A DNA stretch of 12,358 bases. It comes from Oribacterium sp. UBA3737. Its GTDB lineage: Bacteria > Bacillota_A > Clostridia > Lachnospirales > Lachnospiraceae. Positions 5,807 through 12,358 of this stretch are shown here, piece by piece (positions within the stretch are counted from its first letter, which is position 1; every line of letters starts with the position of its first letter). A program made the position numbers and the translations under genes. The notes beneath the pieces are model-generated. The model ran no database searches and was not told the DNA's origin. It saw only the letters and a program-made list of their open reading frames with translations. The stretch is taken from assembly GCA_002371295.1 (NCBI GenBank), contig DFGZ01000283.1, positions 1 to 12,358 on the forward strand. Direction: 5' to 3'.

Positions 5807-7051
5807 TCACTTTGGGCCCGATGTAAGTCCCGCATTGATAGAAGAACTGTTGCTTGTTGATACCGTAGTCTTTGTGGAGCTTGTATCTGTGCTCACGTCA
5901 GACGGTGCGGCTGTGGCTGTAACAACACTGTTTCCTGAAGAGGAACCTGAGCTTCCCGATACTGTCACAACATTTCCCGAAGTCGACGTCGGGCTGGTGG
6001 TCACAGTTCCCGAAGAAGGTGCTGCAGATGTGGTTCCTGAGCTCGTGTTCGTAGTCACTGTTGTTGTAGTGGTAGTAACCGTCGTGCTTCCGTTGCTGCT
6101 TGTGCTGGTGGAGCTCGATGAGCTGCTTGTGGAACCTGGCGAAGTAACGGTATCTGAAGATGAGTTCTGTGTGGTTCCCCCAGTCGCGTGGGTCACCGTA
6201 ATACCATCTATGTTGCTTGTGCATACACCGTCACTGTTGAAGCTGTACTGAGTGTTATCGATGGTGATGGTCTTGTTCTTTACCATCCTGCCCTTTTCCT
6301 TGTCAAGATAGTAGTATGAGCCGTTGTACTCCAGCCAGCCTGTTACCATCTTGCCGTTCTGTGCAAAATAGTATACGCTGTCGTCTATAGTCACAAAGCC
6401 CTGGGCCATCTTGCCGTTCTCGGAGTTAAGATAATACTTATTCCCGGAAGTATCTGTCTTCCAGCCGGTCTGCATAACTCCCTTGGTATTGAGGTAATAA
6501 TATGATCCGTTGTTGGAATACCAGCCGGTCTGCATAACTCCGTTTGATTCGAAGCGATACCACTTATCATCTATCTTTGCCCAGGAGTCCATAATGAGGG
6601 TTCCGTCACCCGGCTGGAAATAATACCACTTGGACTCTATCTGCACCCATCCGGTGCTCATGCTTCCGTCAGCCTTCAGATAATACCACTTTGTTGTATC
6701 ATTTTCTGTAAGCTTAAGCCAGCCGGTCTGCATAACTCCGTCGTCCTTCAGATAGTACCACTTGTTGTCTATCTGTCTCCAGCCTGTGGCCATAAGACCG
6801 TTGCTTCTGAAATAGTGCCAGTTGTCGTTTATCTTCTTCCAGCCTGTCACCATATATCCGTCACTTCCGATATAATAATATCCCGATGAAGTATGTATCC
6901 ACTTATTGTGTATCTTCTCATTGGTGGAATCATCAACGTAATAATACTTTCCGTCCTTCTGTCCCCAACCTGCAAGCACAACCGGCGCAACCGCCGTACA
7001 CGAAATGGCAAGACTCAGACCAACAGCACTCAATTTAGCTTTCATATTCAT
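5807..7051 (-). CDS. Secreted protein with choline-binding-type wall repeats and a Ser/Thr-rich tail
   Basis: This 414-residue exported protein has a signal peptide (MNMKAKLSAVGLSLAIS..., cleavage after VLA near residue 27). About eleven CW-binding repeats of 20-23 residues follow (residues 29-283), with the pattern GWxxIxxKWYYxxxxGxMxTGW, and then a 120-residue tail (291-414) almost entirely Ser, Thr, Gly and Val. There is no LPXTG anchor and no recognisable catalytic domain. Repeats of this family bind choline on teichoic-acid-like polymers or glucans in well-studied members. The immediately upstream choline kinase/cytidylyltransferase makes choline the likely ligand here, by inference. The start is ambiguous: GGAGG lies 4 bases before a GTG at 7057 and 10 bases before the ATG at 7051; the ATG is preferred. 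The gene follows the choline enzyme by about 70 bases with no terminator. A possible extended -10 (TGTTAATAT, 7084-7092) could give it a promoter of its own. Confidence 0.88.
   Translation of the reverse strand: MNMKAKLSAVGLSLAISCTAVAPVVLAGWGQKDGKYYYVDDSTNEKIHNKWIHTSSGYYYIGSDGYMVTGWKKINDNWHYFRSNGLMATGWRQIDNKWYYLKDDGVMQTGWLKLTENDTTKWYYLKADGSMSTGWVQIESKWYYFQPGDGTLIMDSWAKIDDKWYRFESNGVMQTGWYSNNGSYYYLNTKGVMQTGWKTDTSGNKYYLNSENGKMAQGFVTIDDSVYYFAQNGKMVTGWLEYNGSYYYLDKEKGRMVKNKTITIDNTQYSFNSDGVCTSNIDGITVTHATGGTTQNSSSDTVTSPGSTSSSSSSTSTSSNGSTTVTTTTTTVTTNTSSGTTSAAPSSGTVTTSPTSTSGNVVTVSGSSGSSSGNSVVTATAAPSDVSTDTSSTKTTVSTSNSSSINAGLTSGPK
5810..6181 (-). repeat. Low-complexity Ser/Thr-rich coding region
   Basis: This stretch encodes the C-terminal tail of the wall-repeat protein, about 124 residues dominated by Ser, Thr, Gly and Val. 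It resembles stalk or linker regions that are often glycosylated in surface proteins. The repetition is degenerate at the DNA level; no exact tandem unit was found. It also creates a long antisense open frame that is not a gene. Confidence 0.7.
6203..6967 (-). repeat. Tandem CW-binding repeat region
   Basis: About eleven degenerate units of 60-70 bases encode the aromatic- and glycine-rich wall-binding repeats. An identical 20-base segment coding for VMQTGW recurs at 6461-6480, 6521-6540 and 6719-6738, which shows recent duplication or gene conversion among units and makes the region prone to copy-number change. Confidence 0.8.
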
Positions 7052-7123
7052 AATCACAAGTCCTCCGCTATATTTCTAGGTCAATATTAACACGCTGCAT
7101 TGCGTACGTCCTTGTCTTTTACA

Positions 7124-8998
7124 TTAAATTTTTTCTAATTTTTGTAAGATTTTATAGGAGTCTTTGAAGTAGCGGTACATTTTTAATGTATAGTCTCCGA
7201 AGGATTCCCCAAGGGCCATCTTATATACTCCCCACAAAGACCAGAGAAGTCCTCCCATGCCCATATATGCCGTCACAATGGAAAATGCATCCTCAGAGCT
7301 TATATTTCTGAGGGCAATGCCTCCATCAGCGCAGTGATCCGAAGGTGCCTCTCTGTATACGTTTATAAGCTCCTTTACTTCGTCATAGTTCATGTAGGAA
7401 TAGATAGCCGCCATAGCAAGGTCAACCAGAGGATCTGCCATTCCGGCATACTCCCAGTCGATCATCCTGAGACCCTCATCGGTAAAAATGAAGTTATCCT
7501 TTACCGAATCAATATGAGCCACAGTCTTCGGTCTCTCCAGTGAATCCAGCCAGTCCATAAGCTCCATGGCATGCATCCTCACAACAGGATAATCCTCGAA
7601 GGGAATCTGGGCATTCACATCCTTTATATCCTTCTCATAACCATTAAGCTCTTTCCTGAAATCGAACTCATGATCAAGACAGACGCCTGAATTATGGAGC
7701 TTCTTAAGGAGAGTCATACATTCCTTGAGTTCGGAAGCATTACCGTAATCCGCATTTCTCGCTCCGTTATAGTACCTTGAGATCTTATATCCGTTTTCCG
7801 GATCAAAATACACAAGTTCTTCAGTGATACCGAGCTTGGTTACAGCCTTGTACACTTCTCCTTCCTGCTTTCTGTTGATGAGCTTTTCTGTACCCGGACC
7901 CGGTATACGGCAAATATACGCCCTGCCTCTGTACCGCTCCGGCGCCTCTTCAGAATCGGAAACGGAAAAATACCATGACTTGTTGGTCATTCCCGCCTTA
8001 AGGCACCTGATGTTAACTATCTCGGACTCAGGCATTCCAAAGACCCTTGATACCAGCTGCATGGCTTTTGAGCCGGAATCATTGACATACTTCTCATCAA
8101 ACCTGCGAAGCTCCTCCAGATTTTCAAACTCGTAAACCTCTCCATCGGGGCGCTTATTCACATACATTTCCGGCAGGCTCCTCAGATTCCTGATAAGCAC
8201 ATCCTCCCAGTAGAACTGTTCTGTCCCCGGCATCTTGTAATAAGCCTCTATCAGCGGAAGAAATGCACCTGAGAACTCCTTTGTGAAATATACCGGACCG
8301 TACATGCACCATTTGTCACAGCCTCCGACGGAAACGCTCTTTATGGTTCCGTTCTTACCTGTCTCCATGGCCCATTCTCTGGTCTCCCCCTTCATAAAGG
8401 TGGCCGCATACCAGGAATCGGCCTCGTAGGTATGGTAGATGTTGTCCCTCATCCAGTTATCCGAGGACAGAATATAGCAGTTCTTTCCGGTCAGGAAGTC
8501 TTTTGCATGGTGCATCGTGGCAAGGGTGTTCTTGTCGGCAAATTCCGGATTGTATATGAGCTTTACATCATATTTGTCAATGAGATAGTCAAACTTCTCC
8601 TTCAGATAGCCCACCATGATGGTGATGTCCTTTATACCCACCTCATGGAGCTGTCTTATCTGCCTTTCTATCATCCTCTCACCGAAGACTTCCAAAAGTC
8701 CCTTAGGTGTCTCGTAGGTAAGTGGAACGAATCTCGATCCGAAGCCGGAAGCGAGGATAAGGGCTCTGTCCACGCGGTATTTCTCCAGAAGCCTTCTTCC
8801 CTTTTCAGTCATCTCATATGACACATTACGTCCCCGGCCCTCTGAATGGTCCAGCTTCACAAGAAGTCCTTCCGATACCGCATCCGCTATAAGCTTGTTG
8901 GTCTTTCCAAGGGAAACTCCCAGCTGTAACGCGATATCTCTCTGGGTACTCTCTTTGTTTTCGTGGAGCGTTCTCAAAATAATAACTGATTCTTTCAT
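7124..8998 (-). CDS. Winged-helix / phosphocholine cytidylyltransferase (LicC-like) / choline kinase (LicA-like) fusion
   Basis: A 624-residue three-domain protein. Residues 1-75 form a MarR-like winged helix (STQRDIALQLGVSLGKTNKL; wing with SEGRGRNV). Residues 77-310 are a nucleotidyltransferase: ALILASGFGSR at 79-89, PKGLL with Lys99, SSDNW with Asp180, WED at 264-266. Residues 315-624 are a choline-kinase-type phosphotransferase: KAGMTNKS at 334-341, HIDSVKDN with His495, Asp497 and Asn502, and metal-binding IDWEYAG with Asp514. It would phosphorylate choline and activate it to CDP-choline, the donor for phosphocholine on surface polymers. The frame is open back to 9142, but a strong promoter overlaps that ATG, so the start at 8998, with GGGGGA five bases upstream, is chosen; it begins right at the winged helix. 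The next gene encodes a choline-binding-type protein. No transporter (LicB) or transferase (LicD) is in view. Confidence 0.88.
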   Translation of the reverse strand: MKESVIILRTLHENKESTQRDIALQLGVSLGKTNKLIADAVSEGLLVKLDHSEGRGRNVSYEMTEKGRRLLEKYRVDRALILASGFGSRFVPLTYETPKGLLEVFGERMIERQIRQLHEVGIKDITIMVGYLKEKFDYLIDKYDVKLIYNPEFADKNTLATMHHAKDFLTGKNCYILSSDNWMRDNIYHTYEADSWYAATFMKGETREWAMETGKNGTIKSVSVGGCDKWCMYGPVYFTKEFSGAFLPLIEAYYKMPGTEQFYWEDVLIRNLRSLPEMYVNKRPDGEVYEFENLEELRRFDEKYVNDSGSKAMQLVSRVFGMPESEIVNIRCLKAGMTNKSWYFSVSDSEEAPERYRGRAYICRIPGPGTEKLINRKQEGEVYKAVTKLGITEELVYFDPENGYKISRYYNGARNADYGNASELKECMTLLKKLHNSGVCLDHEFDFRKELNGYEKDIKDVNAQIPFEDYPVVRMHAMELMDWLDSLERPKTVAHIDSVKDNFIFTDEGLRMIDWEYAGMADPLVDLAMAAIYSYMNYDEVKELINVYREAPSDHCADGGIALRNISSEDAFSIVTAYMGMGGLLWSLWGVYKMALGESFGDYTLKMYRYFKDSYKILQKLEKI

Positions 8999-9078
8999 CT
9001 CATCCCCCAATTGCGGCAGTTCTTTTTGCGATGTCTGATTTACAGGCGCTGATAAGCCTAATCGATTTCTTTTTATCA

Positions 9079-9099
9079 TCAGAAGGGCATTTTGTTCAT
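9079..9099 (-). other. Possible six-codon upstream ORF in the choline-enzyme leader
   Basis: On the minus strand an ATG at 9099 is preceded by AAGGA at good spacing and encodes MNKMPF before a TGA. The TGA overlaps an in-frame ATG (9079) of the downstream gene as TGATG. It could be a leader peptide or translational coupler for a 651-residue form of the protein. It may be chance. Confidence 0.25.
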
Positions 9100-9127
9100 T
9101 TCCGCTTCCTTGCTCTGCATTTTGAAC

Positions 9128-9156
9128 ATAATACCACTTCATATACTAAAGTACAA
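9128..9156 (-). promoter_or_regulatory. Strong promoter of the choline-enzyme gene
   Basis: On the minus strand -35 TTGTAC (9151-9156), a 17-base spacer and -10 TATTAT (9128-9133) are preceded by TG in extended -10 spacing (TGGTATTAT). Transcription should begin near 9121, leaving a leader of about 122 bases before the start at 8998. Because the upstream ATG at 9142 would not be transcribed, this promoter decides against the longest reading frame. Confidence 0.65.
9136..9152. promoter_or_regulatory. Imperfect palindrome within the promoter spacer, candidate operator
   Basis: ACTTTAGTATATGAAGT, read on the minus strand, has matching outer arms (ACTT/AAGT and an inner A/T pair) and sits between the -35 and -10 boxes. 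The size and place suit a winged-helix repressor. The downstream gene begins with such a domain, so self-repression is possible, but this is inference. Confidence 0.3.
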
Positions 9157-9299
9157 GGGAGTAAATCGTTTTTTCCAACGCCCTATAAAACATGAAGAAT
9201 CCGGTGCCCGGAAGCGGCAAGGCTTGCTATTTGAAAGAACATGGAACAAAATCTTCCGCTTTGTCACCGGAATTGTCTGATCTGAACGCCCTTTGGAAT

Positions 9300-9355
9300 A
9301 AAAAACGTCTTCCGGGGATGGACACCCAAGTGTCCGATCCCCGGAAGACGTTTTT
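9300..9355 (-). terminator. Strong hairpin terminator of glnN
   Basis: A stem of about 25 base pairs with a single one-base bulge closes on a CCAA/TTGG loop and is flanked by T-runs on both strands (six on the minus side), so it could work in both directions. It begins about 63 bases after the glnN stop codon. Confidence 0.93.
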
Positions 9356-9418
9356 ATGTAATGTAATGATGTGAGTGTCAAAAGTCGATATCGGACCGGA
9401 TAACTCTCCTTGTGGCTA

Positions 9419-11551
9419 TCAAGGCTCGGAAACCTCGAAGATAAGGTCGCCATAGCTCGGATACGGCCAGAGATCCTTATCAACTATCTGCTCAAGCTCA
9501 TCTACAGGAGCACGGAGAGCTTTCATAGCTGGAACGATGACGTCATGATAGTCATGGGCCTTCTTCTCGACATTCTTCTCCATACCATACTTCTCAACAT
9601 AATCAAAAAGCTCTGAGCGGGCTCTGTCCATATCAGAAAGAAGCTTTGAAGCTCTTTCAAGAAGTCTCTGCTGAACGCTCACATCAGCCCCTGGACATGC
9701 AGCAAGCACTTTGTTGATGGAGTCCGCAAGTCTCGTAGTGTAATGGATAACAGCCGGGATGATCTGCTTGCCGGAGATGTTGATCATGGCACGGGCTTCA
9801 ATGTTTGTGACCTTTACATAATGCTCGTACTCAACCTCTTTACGGCTTTCAAGCTCTGACTGTGTATAAATTCCGAACTCTCTGAATAGCTCTACAGCCT
9901 TCTCTGTTGTTAGTGCAGGGATGGCATCGACCATGGAAGGAAGATTCGGAAGTCCGCGTCTCTCGGCCTCCTTGACCCATTCCTCACTGTAGCCGTTTCC
10001 GTTGAAGATAATCCTCTGGTGCTCTGTAAGGAGCTTCTTTATGTAGTCATGGCATGCTGTCTTGAAGTCCTCTGCCTTTTCAAGAACATCCGCAGCCTCC
10101 TTGAACTGCTCAGCCACTATGGAATCGAGAATGATATTGGCACTGGCAATGGAATCACTGGAGCCGACCATACGGAACTCAAACTTGTTTCCGGTAAAGG
10201 CAAAGGGAGATGTACGGTTACGATCCGTAACATCCGCATAAAGATCCGGCATGGTGTTGACACCGGTAGGGAGTTTCTTGCCCTTCTTGGAGTTTGTGGC
10301 ATATCCGGTACCGATAAGCTGCTGAACCACATCCTCAAGCTGTGTTCCGATAAATGCTGAAATAATAGCCGGAGGTGCCTCATCCGCACCGAGTCTGTGC
10401 TCATTTCCTACATCAGCCGCACTGAGTCTCAGAAGATCCGCATGCTTGTCTACAGCTGCGAGAACGCAGGCAAGGACAAGAAGGAACTGAATGTTGTCAT
10501 GTGGTGTATCTCCGGGGCTCATGAGGTTAATGCCGTCGTCCGTTACAAGTGACCAGTTATTGTGCTTGCCTGATCCGTTGATTCCTTCAAATGGCTTCTC
10601 ATGAAGGAGGCACTCAAGACCATGCCTTGGAGCAGTCTTCTTCATGACCTCCATAACCAGCTGGTTGTGGTCTACCGCAAGATTTGCCTCATCATAAACA
10701 GGAGCGAGCTCATGCTGTGCAGGAGCTACCTCATTATGCTCGGTCTTGGCTGTTACGCCAAGCTTCCAGAGCTGAACGTCTACGTCTCTCATAAACTCGG
10801 CTATTCTGTGACGGATGGAACCGAAATAGTGATCATCCAGTTCCTGGCCCTTTGCAGGCATAACGCCGAACAAGGTACGGCCGGTATATATGAGATCCTT
10901 TCTCTTCAGATACTTGTTTCTGTCAACAAGGAAATACTCCTGCTCTGCGCCGACAGATGGCTTTACAGACTTGGTGGTGGTATTTCCGAAAAGACGGAGA
11001 ACTCTCAATGCCTGCTCATTGATGGCCTGCATCGAACGAAGAAGGGGTGTTTTTGTATCAAGAGCCTCACCTCCAAAGGAGCAGAAGGAAGTAGGGATAC
11101 AAAGAGTCACGATGTCATCATCACCCTCATGACGGAGGAAAGCCGGGCTGGTACAATCCCAGATGGTATAGCCTCTTGCCTCAAAAGTTGCACGAAGTCC
11201 GCCTGACGGGAAAGAAGAAGCGTCCGCTTCACTTCTGACAAGCTCTTTTCCGGAAAACTCCATAATTACCTTACCGTTCTGATCAGCGGCGGAAATGAAA
11301 GAGTCATGCTTCTCGGCGGTTATACCGGTCAAAGGCTGGAACCAGTGAGTATAATGGGTTGCTCCATGTTCAAGCGCCCACTCTTTCATCGCCTGTGCGA
11401 CGGAATCAGCTATCGTTGGATCAAGTTCATAGCCCTCAGTGATCGTCTTCTTAAGCTTTTTATATACAGCCTTTGGAAGACGTTCCTGCATAACCTTGTC
11501 GTTGAAGACATCTTCGCCAAAAATCTCGGCGACGTTCAGAACACCATTCAT
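9419..11551 (-). CDS. glnN: Glutamine synthetase type III
   Basis: This 710-residue cytosolic enzyme condenses glutamate and ammonia with ATP to glutamine. The length and motifs are those of the large type III class, not the roughly 450-residue type I. The type III signature [14 protein letters not shown] is at residues 114-127, and metal and substrate motifs follow in order: GAEQEYF at 201-207, [14 protein letters not shown] at 271-284, [10 protein letters not shown] at 325-334 and [16 protein letters not shown] at 445-460. No break is seen and the protein looks complete. The start has AAGGAG eight bases upstream. It is a single-gene unit with its own promoter and terminator, so regulation is probably by nitrogen status, but no known nitrogen operator was recognised. 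Confidence 0.97.
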   Translation of the reverse strand: MNGVLNVAEIFGEDVFNDKVMQERLPKAVYKKLKKTITEGYELDPTIADSVAQAMKEWALEHGATHYTHWFQPLTGITAEKHDSFISAADQNGKVIMEFSGKELVRSEADASSFPSGGLRATFEARGYTIWDCTSPAFLRHEGDDDIVTLCIPTSFCSFGGEALDTKTPLLRSMQAINEQALRVLRLFGNTTTKSVKPSVGAEQEYFLVDRNKYLKRKDLIYTGRTLFGVMPAKGQELDDHYFGSIRHRIAEFMRDVDVQLWKLGVTAKTEHNEVAPAQHELAPVYDEANLAVDHNQLVMEVMKKTAPRHGLECLLHEKPFEGINGSGKHNNWSLVTDDGINLMSPGDTPHDNIQFLLVLACVLAAVDKHADLLRLSAADVGNEHRLGADEAPPAIISAFIGTQLEDVVQQLIGTGYATNSKKGKKLPTGVNTMPDLYADVTDRNRTSPFAFTGNKFEFRMVGSSDSIASANIILDSIVAEQFKEAADVLEKAEDFKTACHDYIKKLLTEHQRIIFNGNGYSEEWVKEAERRGLPNLPSMVDAIPALTTEKAVELFREFGIYTQSELESRKEVEYEHYVKVTNIEARAMINISGKQIIPAVIHYTTRLADSINKVLAACPGADVSVQQRLLERASKLLSDMDRARSELFDYVEKYGMEKNVEKKAHDYHDVIVPAMKALRAPVDELEQIVDKDLWPYPSYGDLIFEVSEP

Positions 11552-11613
11552 TCGTTAATCTCCTTTTACTCCCTTATGAAAGGAAAAATTGCGTATTTAG
11601 TTTTACTTTGCAG

Positions 11614-11643
11614 ATTGTAAACCACAGCATAAGTATGTGGCAA
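11614..11643 (-). promoter_or_regulatory. Probable promoter of glnN
   Basis: On the minus strand -35 TTGCCA (11638-11643, 5/6) is followed by an 18-base spacer and -10 TACAAT (11614-11619, 5/6). The predicted start near 11607 gives a leader of about 55 bases containing the ribosome binding site. The rest of 11644-11756 is AT-rich with no clear feature. Confidence 0.55.
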
Positions 11644-11756
11644 GGAAAAAATATTTTGCTTTCCGATAAAGACATTGAGAAAAATGTACATATGGCATGA
11701 TTTCGTGCAGACACGGCTCATGCTTCCCGGCACTTCGGCGTGGGGAAAAATTCACC

Positions 11757-11783
11757 AAAAAAAGAGTCGCCGAAGCGACTCCT
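11757..11783 (-). terminator. Rho-independent terminator of fba
   Basis: A perfect stem GAGTCGC/GCGACTC on a TTCG tetraloop is followed by seven T residues (11757-11763) on the minus strand, about a dozen bases after the fba stop codon. Confidence 0.95.
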
Positions 11784-11794
11784 TTAATATGACA

Positions 11795-12358
11795 TCAAGC
11801 CTTGTTAGCTGATCCGAATACTGCAATCTTGTTCTTGCACTCATTGATGATAGCATCTGCGCCCGGCTTAAGGAGCTTACGAGGGTCATAGCCCTTTCCT
11901 GCCTGATCCTTTCCAGCCTCAACATACTCTCTTGTTGCCTTGGCAAATACAAGCTGAAGCTCTGTATTAACATTGATCTTTGATACACCGAGAGAGATAG
12001 CCTTCTTGATCTGATCCTCAGGGATTCCTGAACCACCGTGAAGAACCATAGGAAGATCTCCGATCTGATCCTTGATAGCTGCAAGAACATCAAAATCAAG
12101 ACCCTTCCAGTCAGCAGGATATACACCGTGAATGTTACCGATACCTGCGGCAAGGAAATCAACCCCGAGATCAGCGATCATCTTGCACTCAGCAGGATCA
12201 GCCTTCTCACCGTCAGAAGCCACACCGTCTTCAACACCGCCGATGCCGCCGACTTCAGCCTCGATAGAAACGCCCAGATCATGTGCGATCTTAACGAGTT
12301 CCTTTGTCTTTGCAACGTTCTCCTCGATATCATAGTGAGAACCGTCGAACATGATGGA
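11795..12358 (-). CDS. fba: Fructose-bisphosphate aldolase class II, C-terminal part (cut by window edge)
   Basis: The last 187 residues of a protein usually near 285-310 residues long; the frame stays open through the window edge, so the internal ATG at 12352 is not the start. The enzyme splits fructose-1,6-bisphosphate into dihydroxyacetone phosphate and glyceraldehyde-3-phosphate using zinc. Visible motifs (numbered within the fragment) are FDGSHY at 4-9, EAEVGGIGGVEDG at 33-45, GNIHG at 74-78 and LHGGSG at 106-111 with two zinc-ligand histidines, and the phosphate-binding SKINVNTEL at 126-134. The first zinc histidine lies outside the window. No damage is seen in the visible part. Confidence 0.95.
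   Translation of the reverse strand, partial: SIMFDGSHYDIEENVAKTKELVKIAHDLGVSIEAEVGGIGGVEDGVASDGEKADPAECKMIADLGVDFLAAGIGNIHGVYPADWKGLDFDVLAAIKDQIGDLPMVLHGGSGIPEDQIKKAISLGVSKINVNTELQLVFAKATREYVEAGKDQAGKGYDPRKLLKPGADAIINECKNKIAVFGSANKA

Larger units (their letters stand above)
8999..9418. other. Intergenic stretch between glnN and the choline-enzyme gene
   Basis: This 420-base stretch holds the glnN terminator (9300-9355), about 140 bases with no recognised feature (9157-9299), the promoter and candidate operator of the choline enzyme (9128-9156), and its leader (8999-9121) with a possible short upstream ORF. The leader has a weak potential stem (TGATAA with TTATCA) but matches no riboswitch class I can recognise. 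Confidence 0.5.

Noticed and set aside
5772..6251. A 159-codon open frame on the plus strand, rich in Val, Leu and Glu
   Set aside because: It lies antisense to the Ser/Thr-rich coding tail, whose skewed codons remove stop codons on the other strand; it has no domain or plausible leader.
8999..9121. A riboswitch in the leader of the choline-enzyme gene
   Set aside because: Only short weak stems are visible and there is no match to a recognisable aptamer core or a terminator/antiterminator pair.
9139..9483. A 114-codon minus-strand frame spanning the glnN end and terminator
   Set aside because: It runs through a strong terminator hairpin, has no ribosome binding site and overlaps glnN in another frame.
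10601..11206. A 201-codon plus-strand open frame
   Set aside because: It is antisense to the conserved core of glnN, with no independent signals.

Overview
The window reads as ordinary chromosome of a low-to-mid GC Firmicute, most likely Clostridia and probably Lachnospiraceae. This is inferred from the type III glutamine synthetase, the class II aldolase, the clostridial-type metallophosphoesterase, AGGAGG-type ribosome binding sites and choline-binding-type wall repeats; no rRNA or marker gene is present to prove it. Every convincing gene lies on the minus strand, so transcription runs from high to low coordinates. I saw no mobile elements, tRNA or rRNA genes, or CRISPR arrays.

Layout in order of transcription: (1) the C-terminal part of fba (class II fructose-bisphosphate aldolase), cut by the right edge and ended by a UUCG-loop terminator; (2) glnN (glutamine synthetase III) with its own promoter and a long hairpin terminator; (3) a two-gene choline locus, consisting of a winged-helix / phosphocholine cytidylyltransferase / choline kinase fusion followed by a secreted protein with choline-binding-type repeats and a Ser/Thr-rich tail; (4) a tight four-gene operon of a cytosolic ParB-like/BMP-like fusion protein, a metallophosphoesterase, ung and uppP, closed by a terminator; (5) a secreted N-acetylmuramoyl-L-alanine amidase with its own promoter and terminator; (6) the first codons of gap (glyceraldehyde-3-phosphate dehydrogenase), with a promoter, a Rex/CRP-like palindrome upstream and a GC-rich structured intergenic element.

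Much of the window concerns the cell envelope. The fusion enzyme would phosphorylate choline and activate it to CDP-choline, the neighbouring secreted protein has repeats of the kind that dock on phosphocholine-decorated wall polymers, UppP recycles the undecaprenyl carrier lipid, and the amidase trims peptidoglycan. Central metabolism (fba, gap, glnN) flanks this block. The items most worth following up are the three-domain choline enzyme with its candidate self-operator, the intracellular ParB-like/BMP-like fusion at the head of a repair and envelope operon, and the operator palindrome upstream of gap. None is proven to be a new system from sequence alone.
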